The notes under the pieces were generated by a model. It saw only the letters and a program-made list of their open reading frames with translations, did no database searches and was not told where the DNA came from. Below are positions 1 through 5,404 of a DNA stretch of 7,117 nucleotides, in pieces. Made by a program: the position numbers and the translations under genes. Position 1 is the first letter of the stretch. Each line of letters starts with the position of its first letter. The stretch covers positions 1 to 7,117 of the forward strand of contig SLNX01000172.1 of the NCBI GenBank assembly GCA_007132825.1, given 5' to 3'. The DNA is from Bacteroidales bacterium. GTDB taxonomy: Bacteria > Bacteroidota > Bacteroidia > Bacteroidales > UBA7960.

Positions 1-2100
1 GGGACAAGTATGATGAAGCGAATTGCTGAACATGTTCGAAAAGGAGCCTCAGCATATTTGCGTCAACAGTACAAAGTAGTAATCATCGTGTTTGCCATTA
101 TCACGGTGATTTTTTCTTTTCTGGCCTATGGTCTGGGTGTTCAAAACACCTGGGTGCCTTTTGCTTTCATTACGGGTGGGTTCTTTTCAGGTCTGGCCGG
201 TTTTTTTGGCATGAAAGCAGCCACATATGCTTCTGGGCGTGTTGCCAATGCCTGCCGCACCTCTCTCGACGGTGGTCTCAGGCTGGCATTCAGGAGTGGC
301 GCCGTGATGGGTCTGGTGGTTGTCGGGCTTGTTTTGCTTGACATCTCTGCCTGGTTCATCATTCTGAACATTTTTATTCCGGAAGCCTTGGATGGCTATA
401 AGCTGATGACCATCACCGCCATCATGCTTACATTCGGGATGGGTGCATCTACCCAGGCGTTGTTTGCCCGTGTGGGTGGAGGTATTTATACCAAGGCTGC
501 CGACGTAGGTGCCGACCTGGTGGGTAAGGTAGAAGCCGGTATCCCTGAGGATGACCCGAGGAACCCGGCAACCATTGCAGATAATGTGGGTGACAACGTA
601 GGTGATGTAGCTGGCATGGGTGCAGATCTCTTTGAGTCCTTTGCAGCCTCCATTCTGGCAACCGCCCTGCTGGGTGCCGCAGCATTTATGGGCTATGGTT
701 TAGAGGTACAAACGAATGCTGTCATTGCTCCGATGGTGATTGCTGCAATTGGAACCCTTCTTTCCATTGCAGGCGTTTTCATGGTCCGTACCCGCGAGGG
801 TGCCACCCAGAAAGAGCTGCTTCGTTCACTCGGATTTGGCGTTAATATGAGTGCCTTCCTGATCGTGATCGCATCTTTCCTGGTTTTGTATTTCATGGAC
901 ATGCCGAACTATCTTGGTCTATGGGGCGCTATCGTTACCGGCTTGCTGGCAGGGATTGCCATCGGGCAATCAACGGAATACTTTACGGCATCAGCTTATC
1001 GCCCGACACAGAAAATTGCTGAGTCGAGCCAAACAGGTACGGCAACATTAATTATCAGTGGAGTGGGAACCGGACTCATCTCTGCCGCAGTACCCCTGTT
1101 TATCATTGTGGTTGCCATCACGCTGGCTTTCTCTTTTGCAACCGGATTTGATTACAGTGTGGCAAGCTTGAACTACGGACTTTACGGTATTGGAATCGCG
1201 GCTGTCGGACTCCTTGCTACGCTTGGCATTACACTTGCTACCGATGCTTATGGTCCCATTGCCGACAATGCAGGTGGAAATGCGGAGATGTGCGGACTGG
1301 ATCCCGAAGTCAGGAAACGTACCGATGCCCTTGACGCACTTGGAAACACCACTGCGGCCACAGGTAAAGGCTTTGCCATCGGTTCGGCAGCACTGACCGC
1401 CCTCGCGTTACTGGCATCCTATTTTGAAGAGGTACGGATGATGTTTGTCAAGTTCCTTGACAAACCCAATGAACTAATTAACGGAATCCCGGCGATTGAT
1501 GCTTCATTTATGGATTTTGTGAACCATTACGAAGTGCATCTGATGAACCCAAAAGTCCTTGTTGGGATATTCCTTGGTGTGATGGCTGTATTCCTGTTCA
1601 GTGGACTCACCATGAACGCCGTTGGCCGTGCAGCCCAAAAGATGGTTGACGAAGTGCGTCGCCAGTTCAAGACCATCCCCGGCATTATGGAGGGGAAAAC
1701 AGAGCCCGATTATGCCCGTTGTGTTCATATTTCTACCAAAGGTGCCCAACAGGAGATGATGTTACCCTCGTTGATCGCACTTCTGATACCGGTAATTGTA
1801 GGTCTGATTTTTGGCGTTGCCGGCGTATCCGGACTGCTGATAGGAACCATCTCCAGCGGTTTTGCACTTGCCATCTTCATGGCAAACTCTGGTGGTGCCT
1901 GGGATAACGCAAAGAAATACATTGAAGAGGGCCACTTTGGCGGCAAAGGTTCAGAAGCGCATAAAGCCTCCGTCACCGGTGATACCGTCGGAGATCCCTT
2001 CAAAGACACATCGGGCCCCAGCCTCAATATCCTTATAAAACTCATGGTGATGGCTTCGGTTGTAACTGTTGGGATTGCAGTGAGCTACTCTCTGCTGTAA
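1..2100 (+). CDS. hppA: Membrane-bound K+-dependent, probably Na+-pumping pyrophosphatase (5' partial)
   Basis: This integral membrane enzyme hydrolyses pyrophosphate in the cytoplasm and pumps cations outward. Residues are counted from the Met at base 10. The substrate-site signature spans residues 165-209: DVGAD, K173, the EDDPRN loop, then the acidic series D191, D195, D199 and D206. A second signature, DNAGGNAEM, starts at residue 419. Ala449 and Gly452 in GNTTAATGKG are the residues typical of the K+-dependent subfamily; K+-independent enzymes have Lys and Thr there. Glu209 in DLFES matches the Glu linked to Na+ transport (E246 in Thermotoga maritima), so Na+ or Na+/H+ pumping is inferred. 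The frame is open to base 1 (codons Gly-Thr-Ser precede the Met). Family alignment from memory suggests about 34-37 further residues upstream, including TM1, so Met at 10 is probably not the start. The C-terminus, with the conserved GSEAHKA, TGDTVGDPFKD and TSGPSLNIL motifs, is complete. A terminator follows 19 bases after the stop codon. Family identity is near certain; ion specificity is not. Confidence 0.97.
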   Translation, partial: GTSMMKRIAEHVRKGASAYLRQQYKVVIIVFAIITVIFSFLAYGLGVQNTWVPFAFITGGFFSGLAGFFGMKAATYASGRVANACRTSLDGGLRLAFRSGAVMGLVVVGLVLLDISAWFIILNIFIPEALDGYKLMTITAIMLTFGMGASTQALFARVGGGIYTKAADVGADLVGKVEAGIPEDDPRNPATIADNVGDNVGDVAGMGADLFESFAASILATALLGAAAFMGYGLEVQTNAVIAPMVIAAIGTLLSIAGVFMVRTREGATQKELLRSLGFGVNMSAFLIVIASFLVLYFMDMPNYLGLWGAIVTGLLAGIAIGQSTEYFTASAYRPTQKIAESSQTGTATLIISGVGTGLISAAVPLFIIVVAITLAFSFATGFDYSVASLNYGLYGIGIAAVGLLATLGITLATDAYGPIADNAGGNAEMCGLDPEVRKRTDALDALGNTTAATGKGFAIGSAALTALALLASYFEEVRMMFVKFLDKPNELINGIPAIDASFMDFVNHYEVHLMNPKVLVGIFLGVMAVFLFSGLTMNAVGRAAQKMVDEVRRQFKTIPGIMEGKTEPDYARCVHISTKGAQQEMMLPSLIALLIPVIVGLIFGVAGVSGLLIGTISSGFALAIFMANSGGAWDNAKKYIEEGHFGGKGSEAHKASVTGDTVGDPFKDTSGPSLNILIKLMVMASVVTVGIAVSYSLL

Positions 2101-2118
2101 ACCACTCCACGATCCAAT

Positions 2119-2157
2119 AAAAAAGCTGCTGTAGTTTTGAATTACAGCAGCTTTTTA
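2119..2157. terminator. Bidirectional intrinsic terminator T1, between hppA and the nuclease-like gene
   Basis: A 14-bp perfect inverted repeat (arms 2120-2133 and 2143-2156, core GCTGCTGTA/TACAGCAGC) encloses the 9-nt loop GTTTTGAAT. Runs of A on the left and T on the right give a U-tract in either reading direction. It lies 19 bases after the hppA stop and about 60 bases beyond the stop of the opposing gene, so it can serve both. Bases 2119-2156 are identical, loop included, to 3150-3187 (T2). Termination is inferred from structure alone. Confidence 0.88.
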
Positions 2158-2196
2158 TTAATCCTTTGGCTATTTCTTCTGCCATTATTTTTTAAT

Positions 2197-2217
2197 TTTT
2201 CACTCTTCACTTTTCAT
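2197..2217. repeat. Degenerate 7-bp tandem repeat, three units
   Basis: Three consecutive 7-mers, TTTTCAC, TCTTCAC and TTTTCAT, end directly at the stop codon (2218-2220) of the minus-strand nuclease-like gene. The second and third units each differ from the first at one base. The tract is T-rich and noncoding. No function is evident; it could be slippage-derived sequence. Three short units could also arise by chance in AT-rich DNA. Confidence 0.45.
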
Positions 2218-2925
2218 TTAAAACGCCTTCGGTTCAAACCCTTCGGGGTTTACGATTTTGGCACTTTTGCCGGTGGCGCGGATGGTGAACAGGCCATTTT
2301 TTTCGGCCATTTTGTCGCTGTTGGAATCAACGCGGATATAGGCCACTGCGCCAAGAACGCGCTCTGTGTCTGCATAGCGGGGCATCCATTCACGAAAATG
2401 GTTTAGTTTATGTAAAAAATCGTTGACGTCATCCGGACGCAGGGTGGTTTTTACCTCTACGACAACGCAGACATTGCCATTAACTGCAATGATATCAAAT
2501 TCATAAGCTTTGTCATCTAAGCTTTTTACACGTTCTGATGTTTGTGTAACCATAATTCCGCGCTCCTGCATCACACGGGGCAGATCGCCCTTAACGAGCG
2601 ACTCAACCAGCCGGCCCCATTGACTTGTAAACAAATCAAATGCCTTCTTGATCTTTTTGTCGGTTTCACGAAACCTTTTCTCCGTTTCACGGGATTGTTC
2701 TTTCATAAATCGCTCCGTTTCCTGCCATTTCTTATCTGTTTCCAGGGATTTTTCCTTTAGGAAACTTTTCGTTTCCTGGAACATCAGCCACACCTTTTCG
2801 AAGGTTGGCGGGTCTTGTGGCTGGTAAACACCACCGGGCTCGTTGGCCTTATCGGGCTCACGATCTTCGTTGCGTTTGCCTTTGTTTTTGTCTTTTCCCC
2901 TCTTTTTCTCTTTATCGGATGCCAT
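2218..2925 (-). CDS. DUF3782-like coiled-coil protein with PD-(D/E)XK nuclease-type domain
   Basis: This 235-residue predicted cytoplasmic protein has three parts. Residues 1-40 are a very charged, probably disordered tail rich in Lys, Asp and Glu. Residues about 43-95 form a long helix built on an ET-x-x-x repeat with spacing 11-7-11-7, an 18-residue period likely to be coiled coil. Residues about 96-235 are a compact domain whose FDII (D144) and VVEVKTT (E157, K159) fit the D...ExK core of PD-(D/E)XK nucleases; E108 in LVESLV may be the helix acid. From memory it resembles the DUF3782 / ETDR-repeat proteins common in Bacteroidota and cyanobacteria, whose role is unknown. No signal peptide or membrane segment is seen. 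The ATG at 2925 is favoured because an in-frame stop (2944-2946) lies 18 bases upstream, just inside the predicted promoter; no Shine-Dalgarno is seen. The gene converges on hppA and has its own promoter and terminator, so it looks monocistronic. The nuclease fold is fairly secure; DNA cleavage and any defence or repair role are not shown. Confidence 0.9.
   Translation of the reverse strand: MASDKEKKRGKDKNKGKRNEDREPDKANEPGGVYQPQDPPTFEKVWLMFQETKSFLKEKSLETDKKWQETERFMKEQSRETEKRFRETDKKIKKAFDLFTSQWGRLVESLVKGDLPRVMQERGIMVTQTSERVKSLDDKAYEFDIIAVNGNVCVVVEVKTTLRPDDVNDFLHKLNHFREWMPRYADTERVLGAVAYIRVDSNSDKMAEKNGLFTIRATGKSAKIVNPEGFEPKAF
2668..2775 (-). repeat. Two 54-bp in-frame repeats encoding an 18-residue coiled-coil unit
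   Basis: Two consecutive 18-residue units occupy residues 51-68 and 69-86 of the nuclease-like protein. Each begins ET-x-x-F/K and has a second ET eleven residues later. A third partial unit (ETDKKIKK) follows from residue 87. The pattern 11+7 combines a hendecad with a heptad: 18 residues per 5 turns is 3.6 residues per turn, so the helix should have little supercoil. The units are diverged in DNA, so this is an old duplication rather than a recent slippage event. Confidence 0.7.
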
Positions 2926-2949
2926 CTTAAATGCTGTTTTGATTTAATG

Positions 2950-2978
2950 CAAATATAGCCCTCCATAACGAGAACAAT
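2950..2978 (-). promoter_or_regulatory. Predicted Bacteroidota-type promoter for the nuclease-like gene
   Basis: Read on the minus strand, TATATTTG (2957 to 2950) is an exact match to the Bacteroidota -7 consensus TAnnTTTG. An ATTG (2978 to 2975) sits 17 bases upstream, where the -33 TTG/TTTG element is expected. Transcription would start near 2943, giving a leader of roughly 18 bases before the ATG at 2925. AT-rich DNA produces chance matches, but position and spacing both fit. Confidence 0.6.
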
Positions 2979-3087
2979 AATCGTTTAGACGATTTTAAAG
3001 CTTATCGGTTGTATAATTTTGATAAACGGAAATACTAAGGTTAAGTTTAAAATTAAGATTGAGAAATTTGCAAAAATTTGAGCAATA

Positions 3088-3105
3088 ATTAGCAGATTAG
3101 CAGAT
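3088..3105. repeat. 8-bp tandem repeat ATTAGCAG, 2.25 copies
   Basis: ATTAGCAG occurs twice in direct succession (3088-3095 and 3096-3103), followed by AT. It lies in noncoding AT-rich DNA about 45 bases before terminator T2. The copy number is too low to call it a true microsatellite. No function is evident. Confidence 0.5.
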
Positions 3106-3148
3106 CCATTTAATACGGCAGTGAACGCTAAACAAAGATCCCAACCAT

Positions 3149-3188
3149 AAAAAAAGCTGCTGTAGTTTTGAATTACAGCAGCTTTTTT
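3149..3188. terminator. Terminator T2 downstream of dcp, copy of T1
   Basis: A 15-bp perfect inverted repeat (arms 3150-3164 and 3174-3188) encloses the loop GTTTTGAAT. It sits 35 bases beyond the dcp stop codon (3224-3226) and, read on the minus strand, gives a GC-rich stem followed by a U-run. Bases 3150-3187 are identical to T1 at 2119-2156, in the same orientation, 1031 bases away. Because the loop is also identical, common origin is more likely than convergence. It would also stop plus-strand read-through. Confidence 0.88.
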
Positions 3189-3223
3189 GTTCCCATTAAG
3201 GGAGAAGGAGAATCTTTCGAATG

Positions 3224-5338
3224 TTATTTCAAACCCCTCTGCCTCAGCAGCGGCTCAATGATGGGCTCGCGGCCGCGGAAGTCGATGTACATTTGCATGG
3301 CATCTTCCGTTCCGCCGCGCTCAAGAATGTTTTCGCGGAAAGACTGTGCGGTTGCCTGGTCGTATACATCACCGGTTTCAACGAATGCTTCATAGGCATC
3401 GGCATCAAGCAGACCAGACCACAGATAGCTGTAGTATCCTGCAGCATAGCCACCCGAAAAGATGTGCTGGAAGTTCGTGCTTTGCCAGCGGTAGTTGATT
3501 TGCGGGATCATATCATATTTTTCGATGGTTTCCCTTTCAACGATGATGGAAACCTGATCCAGCATATCCTCTTCGAAAGGAGTGGTGATGGTGTGGTATT
3601 CCATGTCGAGGTACGTCGACATCAGGAACTCAACGGTAGCAAACCCCTGGTTGAAGTGTGCACTTTCAACGATGCGATCCATCAATGCTTCGGGCATCGG
3701 TTCGCCAGTCTCGTAGTGCAGGGCAAAGGTTTTCATCACTTCCGGTTCATTGGCCCAGTTCTCCATGATCTGTGAAGGAAGTTCGACAAAATCTCTTGGA
3801 ACGCTGGTGCCAGCCAGACTTCCATACTGAACATTGGAAAGCAAGCCGTGCAGGGCGTGTCCAAACTCATGGAAGAAGGTGGTCATTTCGTCATAGGTCA
3901 GCAGAGAAGGCCTTGTAGATGATGGTGGTGAGAAGTTACATACGATAGTGATCACCGGATGGATGAAGTTGCCATCGGGATCAATACGCTGGCTGCGGAA
4001 ACTGCTCATCCATGCGCCGCCACGCTTGCTGTCGCGCGGATGGAAGTCCATATATAAGATGCCGACATGGGAACCATCTGCTTCGAGGACTTCGAACACC
4101 TGCACGTCGGGATGATATTTCGGAACGTCGTTGCGCTCCACGAACTGAAGTCCCCAAAGCCTGTCAACAATCATAAAAATTCCGTCACGAACGGTGTTCA
4201 GCTCAAAATACTGACGAACTAATTGCTCGTCAAGATCATACTTCTCACGACGTACCTTTTCAGCATAATATCTCCAGTCCCATTGCTCCAGTAGAAAATC
4301 GTGTCCATCTTCGTAGATCATCTCCTGGAGGAGTTGTGCTTCCTCTTTTGCCAATGCGATGGCCGGTTCCCAAACCTGGTTCACAAAATCCATCACGGTT
4401 TCGGTGCTGCCTGCCATGGTTTCTTCAAGGCTGAAATCGGCAAATGTTTCATAGCCCATCATCTGCGCTCTTTCGAGACGAAGGTTTGCAATTTTGGCAA
4501 GTATTTCCCTGTTGTTGAATTCATTGTCGTTGTTGCCGCGATTTACGTGTGCCTGCTGCATTTTTTTCCGCAGTTCGCGGTTGTCGGCGTTATAGAGGAA
4601 GGGCATTACGCTGGGGTTGTGAAGTGTGAAAACCCATTTTCCATCCTTGCCCATGCTGGCTGCCAGATCAGCTGCGTTTTCAATAGAAGTGTCGGGGAGA
4701 CCCGCCAGGTCCTCTTCGTTGTCGACAACCATTGTGAACGCATTGGTCTCTCCAAGCACATTCTGGCCAAATTGAAGGGTGAGCATCGACAGATCTGCAC
4801 TAATCTCACGCAGACGTGCCTGTTTCTCGGCAGGGAGGTTTGCTCCGCTGCGAACAAAGCCTTTGTATGTTTCTTCGAGAAGCTTACGTTGTTCCGGATT
4901 CAGATCCAGCTCATCTTTTTGCTGATAAACTGCCTGGATACGGGCAAACAGATCCAGGTTTAGGCTGATGTTGGAGGAGTGTTCCGACAGTTTTGGTGAC
5001 ATCTTTTGCGCGATCTCTTGCAACTCAGGACTGGTAAAGGAGGAACTGAAATTCCAGAAAACACGCCCTACTTTGCCAAGCAATTCACCAGAATACTCGA
5101 GCGCCTCGATGGTGTTTTCAAATGTTGGAGGAGCAGGATTGTCAACGATTGCCTGTATCTCTGCTGCATGCTCCTCTATCCCCTTGAGAAAGGCGGGCTC
5201 AAAATGGGCATTCTCGATCAGGTCGAATGGAGGTACACCAAAGGGTGTCTGATATTCGCTGAAGAAGGGATTTTCCCTCTCGGCACAAGATCCCAGTACG
5301 AATACCGAAAGGATCAAAAGAAACCAATGTTTTTTCAT
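3224..5338 (-). CDS. dcp: Peptidyl-dipeptidase Dcp, family M3 zinc metallopeptidase, predicted lipoprotein
   Basis: This 704-residue zinc exopeptidase should release dipeptides from the C-termini of short peptides. The N-terminus has a lipoprotein signal: MKK, a hydrophobic stretch, then the lipobox LGSC with Cys18. It is therefore predicted to be exported and lipid-anchored in the envelope, unlike E. coli Dcp, which has no such signal. The helical N-terminal region (FENTIEALEYSGELLGKV) and QWDWRYYAEKVRREKYDLDE closely resemble E. coli Dcp. The zinc site is HEFGH at 490-494 (H490, catalytic E491, H494) with E519 as third ligand, 29 residues after the first His as in thimet oligopeptidase. The substrate-binding HIFSGGYAAGYYSY segment starts at H625. 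Length is close to the usual 680-700, so the gene appears intact. The ATG at 5338 is chosen because the signal peptide begins there; the leader is A-rich with no Shine-Dalgarno. The secreted peptidase gene ends 66 bases upstream on the same strand with no clear terminator between, so co-transcription is possible. Terminator T2 follows. Confidence 0.96.
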   Translation of the reverse strand: MKKHWFLLILSVFVLGSCAERENPFFSEYQTPFGVPPFDLIENAHFEPAFLKGIEEHAAEIQAIVDNPAPPTFENTIEALEYSGELLGKVGRVFWNFSSSFTSPELQEIAQKMSPKLSEHSSNISLNLDLFARIQAVYQQKDELDLNPEQRKLLEETYKGFVRSGANLPAEKQARLREISADLSMLTLQFGQNVLGETNAFTMVVDNEEDLAGLPDTSIENAADLAASMGKDGKWVFTLHNPSVMPFLYNADNRELRKKMQQAHVNRGNNDNEFNNREILAKIANLRLERAQMMGYETFADFSLEETMAGSTETVMDFVNQVWEPAIALAKEEAQLLQEMIYEDGHDFLLEQWDWRYYAEKVRREKYDLDEQLVRQYFELNTVRDGIFMIVDRLWGLQFVERNDVPKYHPDVQVFEVLEADGSHVGILYMDFHPRDSKRGGAWMSSFRSQRIDPDGNFIHPVITIVCNFSPPSSTRPSLLTYDEMTTFFHEFGHALHGLLSNVQYGSLAGTSVPRDFVELPSQIMENWANEPEVMKTFALHYETGEPMPEALMDRIVESAHFNQGFATVEFLMSTYLDMEYHTITTPFEEDMLDQVSIIVERETIEKYDMIPQINYRWQSTNFQHIFSGGYAAGYYSYLWSGLLDADAYEAFVETGDVYDQATAQSFRENILERGGTEDAMQMYIDFRGREPIIEPLLRQRGLK

Positions 5339-5404
5339 CTTTTTGTTTTTTGTTTGTGATAGTTTGATTGAATTGAATGCGCTAAAATACGAAAAATGTA
5401 ATTA

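Larger units (their letters stand above)
2926..3148. other. AT-rich intergenic region with no gene found
   Basis: This stretch separates the start of the nuclease-like gene from terminator T2. It holds the predicted promoter at 2950-2978 and a short tandem repeat at 3088-3105. I see no credible reading frame, no tRNA-like or other structured RNA, and no transposon end. The part from about 2990 to 3148 is unexplained. Confidence 0.6.

Noticed and set aside
2042..2185. Minus-strand 47-codon frame (starts MAEEIAKGL) running through T1 into hppA
   Set aside because: The first residues look protein-like, but the frame reads straight through the terminator stem and then antisense to the conserved hppA C-terminus. 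It has no promoter or family match that I recognise.
2137..2406. Plus-strand reading frame beginning in terminator T1 (starts MNYSS)
   Set aside because: Its start lies inside the hairpin and its body is antisense to the nuclease-like gene. The frame at 3168 begins with the same residues only because terminator T2 is an identical copy.
2119..3188. Insertion sequence or CRISPR array between the repeated hairpins
   Set aside because: There is no transposase, no terminal inverted repeats beyond the hairpins themselves, and only two repeat copies with a gene-sized gap, so neither label is supported.
3221..3775. 184-codon plus-strand frame opposite the dcp 3' end
   Set aside because: It is entirely antisense to the conserved zinc-peptidase C-terminal region and shows no independent motif or promoter.
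4301..4963. 220-codon plus-strand frame opposite dcp
   Set aside because: It is antisense to a well-conserved Dcp coding region, its composition (many Cys, Phe, His) is typical of a shadow frame, and it has no recognisable domain.
5382..5389. Possible -7 promoter element for dcp (TATTTTAG on the minus strand)
   Set aside because: It has one mismatch to TAnnTTTG, and no TTG-like -33 element lies at a suitable distance. The match is too weak in such AT-rich DNA to annotate.
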